Source: an uncultured Caldilineales bacterium (lineage in GTDB: Bacteria; Chloroflexota; Anaerolineae; JAAEKA01). Taken from it: a stretch of 64,000 nucleotides of DNA. The first letter of the stretch is position 1, and each line of letters starts with the position of its first letter. Below the pieces are notes generated by a model. The model had not been told where the DNA came from, searched no databases, and worked only from the letters and a program-made list of their open reading frames with translations. This document shows positions 1 through 8,073 of this stretch, in pieces. Made by a program: the position numbers and the translations under genes. The stretch covers positions 8,641 to 72,640 of the forward strand of contig CALESQ010000106.1 of NCBI GenBank assembly GCA_937907455.1, read 5' to 3'.

Positions 1-1
1 C

Positions 2-604
2 GAGGTGTACGGCACGGCGCGCTACACGCCGATTGACGAAGCGCATCCCCTGCAGGGCCAGTCGCCCTATTCGGCCAGCAAAATCGGCGCGGACAAGATC
101 GTGGAAAGCTTCGTGCGCTCGTTCGAGCTGCCCGTGGCTACGCTGCGCCCCTTCAACACCTACGGCCCGCGGCAATCGGCCCGCGCTGTGATCCCCACGA
201 TCATCACCCAGGCGCTCACGCTGGATGAGGTGCGTCTGGGGGCACTGACGCCGCAGCGCGACCTGAGCTACGTCACTGACACGGTGGACGGCTTTGTGCG
301 CATGGCTACACACGACGCGGCCATCGGCCAGGAAGTGAACATCGGCGCGGATGCCACAATCTCGATTGGCGAGCTGGCGCAGAAGATCCTCGGCATCATT
401 GGCCGCGATCTGCCCATCGTCAGCGACGAACAGCGGATGCGGCCCGCGGGCAGCGAGGTGCTGCGCCTGTGGGCGGATAATCGCAAGGCCGGCCAGCTCA
501 TCGGCTGGCGTCCGCAGGTGTCGCTGGATGCGGGCCTGGCGCGCACGGTCGAATGGATCCGCGGCAACCTGAGCCGCTATCGCCCTGGTGTCTATGAGGT
601 GTAG
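2..604 (+). CDS. NAD-dependent sugar-nucleotide 4,6-dehydratase, LegB-like (5' end cut by window edge)
   Basis: This is the C-terminal 200 residues of an extended short-chain dehydrogenase; the Rossmann half lies left of the window. The catalytic YxxxK is present (YSASK, about residues 22-26), followed by RPFNTYGPRQSARAVIPT, the substrate-pocket sequence typical of the LegB branch that dehydrates GDP- or UDP-GlcNAc. LegB enzymes start synthesis of 6-deoxy or nonulosonic sugars in the cytosol. No other legionaminate gene is visible here, so the final sugar is unknown. The next gene is a sugar nucleotidyltransferase, which fits nucleotide-sugar supply for the cluster. A related UDP-glucose epimerase-like role is possible but less likely. 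Confidence 0.85.
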   Translation, partial: EVYGTARYTPIDEAHPLQGQSPYSASKIGADKIVESFVRSFELPVATLRPFNTYGPRQSARAVIPTIITQALTLDEVRLGALTPQRDLSYVTDTVDGFVRMATHDAAIGQEVNIGADATISIGELAQKILGIIGRDLPIVSDEQRMRPAGSEVLRLWADNRKAGQLIGWRPQVSLDAGLARTVEWIRGNLSRYRPGVYEV

Positions 605-693
605 GTAAGCAGGCAGGTAAACACGTACACACGTACACACGTAACGGGGTGCAAGTCACCCTGTCACCCAATCATCCAATCAATCTACCACCC

Positions 694-1410
694 ATGCAAG
701 CAATTATCCTCGCCGGCGGCAAAGGCCGGCGTCTTCGTCCTTATACCACGGTACTGCCCAAGCCGCTGATGCCGCTGGGCGATATGCCGATCATCGAAGT
801 GGTACTGCGCCAACTGGCCGCGCACGGCTTCCACGAGATCACCATCGCGGTGGGCTATCTGGCCGAGCTGCTGATGGCCTATTGCGGCGACGGCAGCAAG
901 TTCGGCGTGCGCATCCGCTACTCGCGCGAGGAGGAGCCGCTGGGCACAGCCGGGCCGCTGGCCTTGATTGACGGCCTCGACGATACCTTCCTGGTGCTGA
1001 ACGGCGATGTGCTGACCAGTCTCGACCTGGCCGCGCTGATGCAGCAGCACCGCAGCAGCGGCGCAGCGGCCACCATCGCCACGCACCAGCGGCAACAGCA
1101 GATCAACTACGGCATCATCGAAAACGACGCCACGGGCCAGGTAACCGCGTACATCGAAAAGCCGACGCATCACTATCAGGTGAGCATGGGCATCTACGCG
1201 CTGGAGCCAGCTGTGCTGCGCCGCATTGCACGCGGACAGTACCTTGACCTGCCCGATCTGGTGCGGCAACTGATGGCCGACGGCGAACGCGTGCAGGCCT
1301 ATCCCTTCGACGGCTATTGGATGGACATTGGCCGTCACGACGACTACGAGCAGGCTGTCGAAGAATTCCAGAAGATGCTGCCGGTGTTGCTGCCGACCAT
1401 GACATCTTAA
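694..1410 (+). CDS. Sugar-1-phosphate nucleotidyltransferase
   Basis: A 238-residue single-domain NTP-transferase. The N-terminus reads MQAIILAGGKGRRLRPYT, the nucleotide-binding GGxGxRL signature, followed by the KPL lysine, an LNGD metal-binding segment near residue 105, an EKP motif near 155 and a C-terminal WMDIGRHDDYEQA. It would activate a sugar phosphate to an NDP-sugar. Its position after a LegB-like dehydratase recalls PtmE-type guanylyltransferases that make GDP-GlcNAc, but the base and sugar cannot be read from sequence. The frame is open upstream to 649; ATG 694 is chosen because the conserved family N-terminus begins exactly there. No Shine-Dalgarno precedes it; the upstream tract is pyrimidine/adenine rich. 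Confidence 0.85.
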   Translation: MQAIILAGGKGRRLRPYTTVLPKPLMPLGDMPIIEVVLRQLAAHGFHEITIAVGYLAELLMAYCGDGSKFGVRIRYSREEEPLGTAGPLALIDGLDDTFLVLNGDVLTSLDLAALMQQHRSSGAAATIATHQRQQQINYGIIENDATGQVTAYIEKPTHHYQVSMGIYALEPAVLRRIARGQYLDLPDLVRQLMADGERVQAYPFDGYWMDIGRHDDYEQAVEEFQKMLPVLLPTMTS

Positions 1411-1433
1411 CCAAAAGATTTGATGCAGCAGGT

Positions 1434-1485
1434 ATTGCGTACTGCGTAATTTTTATAAGACATTACACAGTACGTAGTACGCAAT
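1434..1485. repeat. Inverted repeat between nucleotidyltransferase and flippase genes
   Basis: Left arm ATTGCGTACTGCGTA (1434-1448) pairs with TACGTAGTACGCAAT (1471-1485), 14 of 15 bases, around an AT-rich 22-nt loop. A related word (GCAATACGTATTACGCAGTA) occurs before the glycosyltransferase gene at 4058. It is either a dispersed intergenic element or a weak terminator/processing stem; it has no T-tract. Confidence 0.55.
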
Positions 1486-1508
1486 AGGCCTGTACTAGCC
1501 CAGAACTT

Positions 1509-2831
1509 ATGTCCCTCCCCTTCTCCGCTTCTCTGCATCGTGTGCGCGGCCTCTGGCAACGCAGCCCATTTGCGCGCAATGTGGGGTCTACGCTAGGCAC
1601 ACAGCTTGCTTCGATCGTCATCACCATGTTCAACGGTGCGATCGTGGCGCGACTGCTGGGCACAGAAGGCAAAGGCATTTTGGCGTTGGTGGTTCTGGTG
1701 CCCAACATGCTGGCTCTGTTCCTCAATGGTGGTCTGAGCATGGCCAACGTCTACTTCACAGGGCGCAAACGCTTCGATGTGGCTACACTCAGCAGCAATT
1801 CGGTGGCCTTTGCGCTGGTAGCAACAGCCGTGGGCGCGGTGGTGACGATAGCGATATACGCCAGCGGTTGGCTGCCACGGGTGTTGCCCGGTGTGCCACC
1901 CGACCTGCTGGCGTTAGGGATGCTCAGCCTGCCAATCAGCCTGCTGAACAGCTTCTTCACCACCATTCTGCAAGGCTTGCAGCAAATCCGCCAGATCAAC
2001 CGGGTGAGCCTCATCCAACGCACCAGTGCTGCACTGCTGACGATTCTGTTTGTATTTGTGCTGCGCTGGCATCTGGCAGGCGCAGTGATAGCCATGCTGC
2101 TGAGCCTGAGCCTATCGCTGGGGATGCTGATGCGTGCGCTGCGCGGCCACGGAGCCTCGTTTCGCCCACGCTGGCGGCGTCCGGTGCTTAACACCACGCT
2201 GAAATTCGGCCTGCGCGGCTATGTAGCCAACTTGTTGCAGTTCTTCAACTACCGGCTTGACCTGTTTCTCGTCAACTTTTTCCTGGGCGTGAGCGGCGCA
2301 GGCATCTACACCACCTCAGTCGGCATGGCTGAGATGCTCTGGAACCTGCCTAACGCCGTTGGCTTCGTGATCTTTCCCAAGTCCGCTAACAGCAGCGCCG
2401 CGGAGATGAACCGCTTCACCCCACGCGTATTTCGCGCCACGTTGATGTTTACCACGCTTGGGGGTGTATTACTGGCTCTGGTGGGCAAGCCCTTTATCAA
2501 CCTTGTCTACACCCCTGCTTTTGCCGCGGCCTACGTGCCGCTGCTGGCGCTGTTGCCGGGCGTAGTGCTGCTGGGTGGGGCTAAAGTATTAACCAATGAA
2601 ATCTCCGGCCGCGGCTACCCGCAGTACAACTCCATCACTTCTGGCGTTTCACTGATATTGACTGTAATCTTCGACCTGTTGCTGATCCCGCGCTACGGCG
2701 TGCTGGGCGCGTCGCTGGCCTCGACGCTGGCTTATTCGACAATCTTTTTGTTGGCGTTGTACTACTATCGCCGGGTCAGTCGGCTGGCTGGCGACACTGC
2801 ACGCCCCGGCGGGTCGGTCACGTCGCTATGA
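1509..2831 (+). CDS. Polysaccharide flippase (MOP superfamily, Wzx/RfbX-like)
   Basis: A 440-residue integral membrane protein with roughly twelve to fourteen hydrophobic helices spread over its length and no soluble domain. The start of the mature fold (NVGSTLGTQLASIVITMFNG), the GTEGKG turn after helix 2, and the RYGVLGASLASTLAYS segment near the C-terminus are typical of lipid-linked oligosaccharide flippases. It would move undecaprenyl-linked repeat units across the inner membrane for export. It overlaps the next glycosyltransferase by ATGA at 2828-2831, so the two are translationally coupled. A second flippase (5221-6699) is in the same cluster. Confidence 0.85.
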   Translation: MSLPFSASLHRVRGLWQRSPFARNVGSTLGTQLASIVITMFNGAIVARLLGTEGKGILALVVLVPNMLALFLNGGLSMANVYFTGRKRFDVATLSSNSVAFALVATAVGAVVTIAIYASGWLPRVLPGVPPDLLALGMLSLPISLLNSFFTTILQGLQQIRQINRVSLIQRTSAALLTILFVFVLRWHLAGAVIAMLLSLSLSLGMLMRALRGHGASFRPRWRRPVLNTTLKFGLRGYVANLLQFFNYRLDLFLVNFFLGVSGAGIYTTSVGMAEMLWNLPNAVGFVIFPKSANSSAAEMNRFTPRVFRATLMFTTLGGVLLALVGKPFINLVYTPAFAAAYVPLLALLPGVVLLGGAKVLTNEISGRGYPQYNSITSGVSLILTVIFDLLLIPRYGVLGASLASTLAYSTIFLLALYYYRRVSRLAGDTARPGGSVTSL

Positions 2832-4006
2832 AACTGCTGTATGCAGGCGTGGTAGAGCTGGACGGTGAGCGCGCGGACAAGATCCATTTTGTCAGTCTGG
2901 CGCGCGAGTTGCGCGCAATCGGTCACGACTTGGTGGTTGTGGCGCATGGCAACACCCGTCCGCCCGCGCTGGATGGCATGGAAGTGCATCTGTTGCCTCG
3001 CACCACGCAGGCCGGGGCCGCGCGGCCGTGGTACGATCTGCGCCTGCTCGCCACTCTGACCCGCCTGCGCGGCCGCGCCGATTTCGCTGCGCTGTACCAT
3101 CGCGGCGTGCCGTTGGCGAACCGCTGGGCACGGCTGACCGGACTGCCATCGGTGGTCGAAATCAACGGCATCCACACCGACGAGCTGGCCGCGCGCGGGG
3201 TACACGGGCCGCGCCTGCAAGCCTTCGCGCTGCGCGAGCGTGCGGTGATTGCGGGTGCAACGCGCACGATCTGCGTCACCGACGGCCTGCGCAGGCAGAT
3301 GATTGAGCGTTTCGGCGTGCGACCGGAACGCTGCACGGTGATTCAGAACGGCGTGGATACCGCCCTTTTTGCGCCGCGCCCGCGCGCCGAATGTCTGGCG
3401 CAAACCGGCCTGCCCGCCGATGCCTTTAATATCGGCTTTGTCGGCGCATTTCAGGCGTGGATTGACTTCACCACCCTGCTGGCCGCGGCGCAAAGCCTGC
3501 ACGCGCAGGGTGTGCCCCTCCGGCTGACGCTGGTAGGCGATGGCCCGGCTTACGCGGATGTGGGCGCACAGATTGCCCAGCGCGGCCTGACCGACGTGGT
3601 GCGGCTGACCGGGCGCGTGCCACACAGCGCGGTGCCGGTGTGGATGAACGCTTTCGATGTGTGTCTGGCCCCGTCCAGCGGCGCGTACATCGAAACCATC
3701 GGCAAATCGTCCATGAAACTGTTCGAATACATGGCCTGCGCCCGACCTGTGGTGCTGGCCGCGCTGCCGGGCGAAGGCGACCTGGTGATGAGCGCGCAGG
3801 CCGGGCTGGTGTATCCGCCGGGCGATGCCGCCGCGCTGGCCGCGCAGGTGTTGACGCTTTACCACGCTCCCGAACGCCGCGCCGAAATAGGTGCGCGGGC
3901 ACGCGCCTTCGTGGTGCAGCAGCATAGCTGGCGCGGCGTGGCCGAACAGACGATGCAGGTGCTGGCCGCGGCACTGGGCCAGCGGAATGACGCCTTCAGT
4001 GGATAA
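2828..4006 (+). CDS. Glycosyltransferase family 4 protein
   Basis: A 392-residue GT-B fold enzyme. The N-terminal acceptor domain begins MKLLYAGVVELDGERADKIH and contains the TRTICVTDGLRRQ linker near residue 150. The C-terminal donor domain starts at FNIGFVGAFQAW and carries the ExxxxxxxE-type motif in GKSSMKLFEYMACARPVV (about residues 292-309). It should transfer a sugar from a nucleotide-sugar onto a lipid-linked acceptor at the cytosolic face. The start codon overlaps the flippase stop (ATGA). Donor and acceptor specificity are not predictable. Confidence 0.88.
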   Translation: MKLLYAGVVELDGERADKIHFVSLARELRAIGHDLVVVAHGNTRPPALDGMEVHLLPRTTQAGAARPWYDLRLLATLTRLRGRADFAALYHRGVPLANRWARLTGLPSVVEINGIHTDELAARGVHGPRLQAFALRERAVIAGATRTICVTDGLRRQMIERFGVRPERCTVIQNGVDTALFAPRPRAECLAQTGLPADAFNIGFVGAFQAWIDFTTLLAAAQSLHAQGVPLRLTLVGDGPAYADVGAQIAQRGLTDVVRLTGRVPHSAVPVWMNAFDVCLAPSSGAYIETIGKSSMKLFEYMACARPVVLAALPGEGDLVMSAQAGLVYPPGDAAALAAQVLTLYHAPERRAEIGARARAFVVQQHSWRGVAEQTMQVLAAALGQRNDAFSG

Positions 4007-4057
4007 ACAAACACACAAGCAATACGTATTACGCAGTACGCAGAACTGAAAGCTTTT

Positions 4058-5218
4058 ATGCGTCTCGCCATCATCTCCAACCCCAACAGCATTCACACCC
4101 AGCGCTGGGTGCGCTTTTTTGCCGCGCGCGGGCATGATGTGATCCTGCTGGGGCCGAACCCGCTAACCACCACCCTGCCTGCGGGCATCCGCTTCCACGA
4201 TCTGACCCGACTGACCAACCGGCGCAAGTTCCGCTTTGTGGTGTGGACGTGGACGCTGCGCCGCTTGCTGCGTGAGCTGCGCCCCGATGTGTTGCACGCG
4301 CACCAGGTAGCCAACGCGGGCTGGCTGGGTGCAGCGAGTGGTTTTCATCCCTTCATCGTCACCAGTTGGGGATCGGATTTGCTGGTGGGCGCGCAGCGTT
4401 CCGCGTTGTCGCGGCGCATGGCGCAGGCCGTGCTGCACCGCGCAGACTACGTCACCTGCGTGTCAGAGCCGCTGGCCGCGGTGGCACGCAGGCTGGGCAC
4501 GCCCGCCGATAAAGTCGAAGTGGTGCATTGGGGGGTGGATAGGGAGATTTTCAACGCGTTTGGCGCTCGTTTTGGTTTCGATATGGCCCCTGCGGAGCCT
4601 GCTCAACCGGCGAAGCCCGCCGCCCGCGCGCCGCTTGTGCTCAGCATCCGCGCGCTGAAACCCATCTACAACCCGCTGGTGATCGCGCAGGCTATCCCGC
4701 GCGTGCTGGCTGCCCGTGCCGATGCGCGCTTTGCCATCCGCACCTACAGCGTGGACGCGGCCCTGCTGGCCGCGTTTCAGCGTATTGTCGCGGACGCACA
4801 CGCCGAGCACGCGGTGCAGTACATCGGCGACCTGCCCGACGACGCGGCAATTGCCGAGCTGTACCGGCAAGCCGCGGTGGTGGTGTCGGTTCCCAGCTCC
4901 GACGGCACGCCGCAATCAGTGCTGGAGGCGCTGGCCTGCGGCGCAGTGCCGGTGCTGAGCGATTTGCCCTCGCTCCATGCGTGGGTCGAGCCGGAGGTGA
5001 GTGGCCTGTACGCACCGGTGGGCGACGCCGAAGCGACCGCCGCGGCCATTTTGCGCCTGCTGAACGATGATGCACTGCGCGGCCAGATGCAAGCCGCGGG
5101 CACGCAGGTGATCCAGACGCGGGCGGACAGCCACCTGTGGATGCAGCGTTACGAGCAGATTTACGCCCAACTGGCCGCGGGCGAACGTCCGCAGCCACCC
5201 GCAGGAAGGCTGGCCTAG
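4058..5218 (+). CDS. Glycosyltransferase family 4 protein
   Basis: A 386-residue GT-B glycosyltransferase. It opens with a Rossmann strand and HTQRWVRFFAARGHDVILLG, has an acceptor-side HAHQVANAGWLGA segment, and a donor domain with PSSDGTPQSVLEALACGAVP (about residues 284-303) holding the conserved nucleotide-ribose glutamates. A proline/alanine-rich stretch near residues 170-190 joins the two halves. It ends 2 bases before the next flippase start, so they are probably co-transcribed. No Shine-Dalgarno is evident upstream of ATG 4058. Confidence 0.88.
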   Translation: MRLAIISNPNSIHTQRWVRFFAARGHDVILLGPNPLTTTLPAGIRFHDLTRLTNRRKFRFVVWTWTLRRLLRELRPDVLHAHQVANAGWLGAASGFHPFIVTSWGSDLLVGAQRSALSRRMAQAVLHRADYVTCVSEPLAAVARRLGTPADKVEVVHWGVDREIFNAFGARFGFDMAPAEPAQPAKPAARAPLVLSIRALKPIYNPLVIAQAIPRVLAARADARFAIRTYSVDAALLAAFQRIVADAHAEHAVQYIGDLPDDAAIAELYRQAAVVVSVPSSDGTPQSVLEALACGAVPVLSDLPSLHAWVEPEVSGLYAPVGDAEATAAAILRLLNDDALRGQMQAAGTQVIQTRADSHLWMQRYEQIYAQLAAGERPQPPAGRLA

Positions 5219-5220
5219 CC

Positions 5221-6699
5221 ATGTTCGCCAAGTTCAAGCAGCTTGCCGGCCAATCATCGCTCTATACAGTTGGCGAGGTGTTGCGCAGCAGCCTGTCGTT
5301 CCTGCTGCTGCCCATCTACACGCACCTGCTCACCACGGCTGACTACGCCATCATCGGCGTGATGAGCCCGGTGTTTTCGCTACTTTCGATCCTGCTGGCG
5401 CTGGGTATGCCAGCCGCATTGCTGCGCTTTTACTTCGATTACCGCGAGGACGAGGCCCTGCTGCGCCGCTATCTGGGCACGGTGACGGTGTTCGGCATCG
5501 GCATGGGGCTGATCGGCTCGCTGCTGCTGACGCTGATCGGCCCGGCTTTTTTTGGCCGACTGCTGCCCAACACCCCATTCAATCCCTACGTGTTGATTAC
5601 GGTATGGAATGCTGGCCTTTCGGTGGCTTCAGTGCTGGTGTTGCAGTTGTTCCGCGCCCGTCAACAAGCGCACTTTTTCATCGCTTTCAACCTGATAGAC
5701 TTCGCCCTCACCACCGCGCTGATCATCCTCTTTGTGGTGGGCTGGCGCATGGGCGCGCTGGGCAGCCTGTGGGGGCAACTGCTGGCCGCGGTCACCATGG
5801 CCGCACCGGCTATCTGGATTTTGGCTCGGGCCGGTGCGCTGGGCTTTTCGTGGCAATTGCTACGCCCATCGCTCAAGCTGGGTGTGCCGTTGCTGCCCTT
5901 TCTGCTGGGCACCTGGGCACTCAATGTATCTGATCGCATCGTGCTGGATGGCCTGGTGACGCGTGAGGCGCTGGGCATTTACACGCTGGGGTATCAATTC
6001 GGCGTGCTGTTAAACATGCTGGCCGTTGCGCTCAACGGCGCGTGGCAGCCTTTTTTCTACCAACACGCGGCTGACAAGGCCCATACACCGATGATTTCGG
6101 CGTTCATCACCTATCAAGTGGCGCTGATGACGTGGCTGGCGCTGGCGCTGGCGCTGCTGGCTCCTGAGATGATCCGCCTGATCGCGCCTCCGGCGTACAG
6201 TGGCGCGGCCACGCTGGTTCCCTGGATAGCTGCGGGCTATGTGATGCGTTACCTGTACTTGTTTCCGGTAAATAGCCTGCTCTACAAGAAGCGGCCCGGT
6301 TGGATCGCTGCGCTGACCATTTTGGCTGCGGCACTAAACATTAGCTTGAATTTCTGGCTGGTGCCGCGTTACGGCACCGTAGCTGCGGCCATCAATACCC
6401 TGCTGGCCTTTGCCGCGCTGCTGGTGATGGTTTTCTTTGCAGGCCAGCACGCCTTCCGCGTAGCCTACGAATGGAACCGGCTGGCACGTATCCTGTTGCT
6501 GGCGCTGGCGCTGTTTGCCCTGGGCTGGTTTCTGGCCCCCGCGCAGTCGTTGTGGTTGGGCACGAGCCTGAAAGCCCTGCTGCTGGCCGCGTTTCCGCTG
6601 CTGCTGCTGCTCAGCGGCTTCCTCACACGCGCCGAGCGCGAGCGCGCACGCCAGGTCATCAACAGACAAGCGAATAAGTACATAAAGAAACAGGGCTAA
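5221..6699 (+). CDS. Polysaccharide flippase / oligosaccharide exporter (MOP superfamily)
   Basis: A 492-residue membrane protein with about fourteen hydrophobic helices, beginning MFAKFKQLAGQSSLYTVGEV and showing the typical LLLPIYTHLLTTADYAIIGV segment of Wzx-like transporters. A basic tail (RERARQVINRQANKYIKK) ends the protein in the cytosol. The frame is open upstream to 5137, inside the preceding gene; ATG 5221 directly follows that gene's stop and fits the family N-terminus. It is clearly different in sequence from the flippase at 1509, so the cluster may export two glycans or have combined two loci. Confidence 0.87.
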   Translation: MFAKFKQLAGQSSLYTVGEVLRSSLSFLLLPIYTHLLTTADYAIIGVMSPVFSLLSILLALGMPAALLRFYFDYREDEALLRRYLGTVTVFGIGMGLIGSLLLTLIGPAFFGRLLPNTPFNPYVLITVWNAGLSVASVLVLQLFRARQQAHFFIAFNLIDFALTTALIILFVVGWRMGALGSLWGQLLAAVTMAAPAIWILARAGALGFSWQLLRPSLKLGVPLLPFLLGTWALNVSDRIVLDGLVTREALGIYTLGYQFGVLLNMLAVALNGAWQPFFYQHAADKAHTPMISAFITYQVALMTWLALALALLAPEMIRLIAPPAYSGAATLVPWIAAGYVMRYLYLFPVNSLLYKKRPGWIAALTILAAALNISLNFWLVPRYGTVAAAINTLLAFAALLVMVFFAGQHAFRVAYEWNRLARILLLALALFALGWFLAPAQSLWLGTSLKALLLAAFPLLLLLSGFLTRAERERARQVINRQANKYIKKQG

Positions 6700-6741
6700 A
6701 ACCCGAACAAACGACAAAGCCAAACACCCAACCACTTCCAC

Positions 6742-6845
6742 CCTGCCTCCTTGCCTCCTTCCCTCCTTCCCTCCTTGTCTACTTGTCTACTTCCCTCCTT
6801 GTCTACTTCCCTCCTTGTCTACTTCCCTCCTTGTCTACTTACCAC
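6742..6845. repeat. Pyrimidine-rich 8-bp tandem array before glycosyltransferase gene
   Basis: About twelve consecutive octamers of the form CTTGTCTA, CTTCCCTC or CTTGCCTC end 12 bases before ATG 6858. The period is 8, so it cannot encode a regular peptide in one frame. The same octamers form a longer array at 37662-37916 and a short one at 10698-10730. Confidence 0.9.
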
Positions 6846-6857
6846 GCTCTTTCAACC

Positions 6858-8048
6858 ATGACCACACGCCCCGTCATTGCCATGTTGCTTTCCAACGCCT
6901 TTCGGCCCGATCCGCGGGTATTGAAAGAGGCCGGCACGCTCGCGCGCGGCGGCTATGCCGTCACCGTGATCGCCTGGGACCGCGAAGGCCGTTATCCCGC
7001 GGCAGAACAAGTGCAGGCAGGTGAGGCGGCCAGCTTCACCGCGCAGCGCGTGCAAACGATCCGCTCCAGCTATGGCGCGGGGCTGCGTCAGGCGCTGCGC
7101 TTGCCGCGCTTTTGGCTGGCTGCCTGGCGGCGGCTCAACCAGCTTCAGCCCGCAGTGGTGCATTGCCACGATTTTGACACGTTGCCGCCCGGCTGGCTGT
7201 GGGCGAGGCTGCATCGCCGCGCAGTAATCTACGACGCACACGAATATTACACCGAGCTGCAACAGCCGCGGCTAGGCGGCAGCGGGATAGGCCGGCTGCT
7301 GCTGCGGCTGATCGGTGCGGCCGAACAGGCACTCAGCCGCACTGCCTCAGCCGTGATCACGGTAGACGAGCGCATTGCCCGACGTTATCACAACCGCCGT
7401 GTGGTGGTCGTCGGCCACTATCCCCCACGCGACTTTGCACCGCAGAGCCTCGATATGGCTGCTACGAAGCTTGCTCAACCAACGGAACCTGCCACGCTCA
7501 TCTACGCAGGTCGCTTGTCCAGCGACCGGGGGATGCTGGTAATCGCCGCTGCGTTGCAACGGCTAGCGCAGCAGGGGCTGCATCCCCGCCTGCGGCTGCT
7601 GGGCACGTGGACCAACCCGGCTGAAGCGCAAGCCTTCACTGCCGCTACGCGTGGGCTGGAGGCGCAAATCGAAGAGGTGGGCTGGGTTCCCTTTGAGCAG
7701 GTAGCCGCACAGATGCAGCAGTGCGACATCGCCCTGGCCCTGTTACAGCCGATCCCGCGCTACATAGCGGCTCTACCAGTTAAGCTGTTTGAGTACATGG
7801 CCTGCGGCCTGCCGATGGTGATCAGCGATTTCCCGGCCAACCGCGAGGTCGTGGCAGCGGCAGACTGCGGCCTGCTGGTGGACCCGGCCAATGTGGACGC
7901 GGTTAGTGAGGCTTTGGCCCGGCTGCTGGCCGATCCTGCGGAAGCGCATCGCCTGGGGGAGAATGGTCGCCGCGCCTTTGAGATGCACACCAACTGGCAG
8001 GCGCTGGAACCGAAATTGCTGGCAGTCTATGCCGAAATAACGGAATGA
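6858..8048 (+). CDS. Glycosyltransferase family 4 protein
   Basis: A 396-residue GT-B enzyme starting MTTRPVIAMLLSNAFRPDPR. It has HCHDFDTLPPGWLWA and the AVIYDAHEYY acceptor-side motif near residue 125, then a donor domain from LIYAGRLSSDRGM with KLFEYMACGLPMVISDFPAN near residues 307-326. DAHEYY-type proteins are frequent in surface polysaccharide clusters. The frame continues upstream into the octamer repeat; ATG 6858 is the first start outside the repeat and matches the family N-terminus. There is no Shine-Dalgarno, because the upstream DNA is almost pure pyrimidine. Confidence 0.87.
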   Translation: MTTRPVIAMLLSNAFRPDPRVLKEAGTLARGGYAVTVIAWDREGRYPAAEQVQAGEAASFTAQRVQTIRSSYGAGLRQALRLPRFWLAAWRRLNQLQPAVVHCHDFDTLPPGWLWARLHRRAVIYDAHEYYTELQQPRLGGSGIGRLLLRLIGAAEQALSRTASAVITVDERIARRYHNRRVVVVGHYPPRDFAPQSLDMAATKLAQPTEPATLIYAGRLSSDRGMLVIAAALQRLAQQGLHPRLRLLGTWTNPAEAQAFTAATRGLEAQIEEVGWVPFEQVAAQMQQCDIALALLQPIPRYIAALPVKLFEYMACGLPMVISDFPANREVVAAADCGLLVDPANVDAVSEALARLLADPAEAHRLGENGRRAFEMHTNWQALEPKLLAVYAEITE

Positions 8049-8073
8049 CAGGATAACAAACTTAACCATTCCC

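Noticed and set aside
2765..4135. 456-codon minus-strand ORF opposite the glycosyltransferase gene
   Set aside because: It is the antisense of a well-supported gene; its His/Gln/Arg-rich translation is typical of GC-rich shadow frames.
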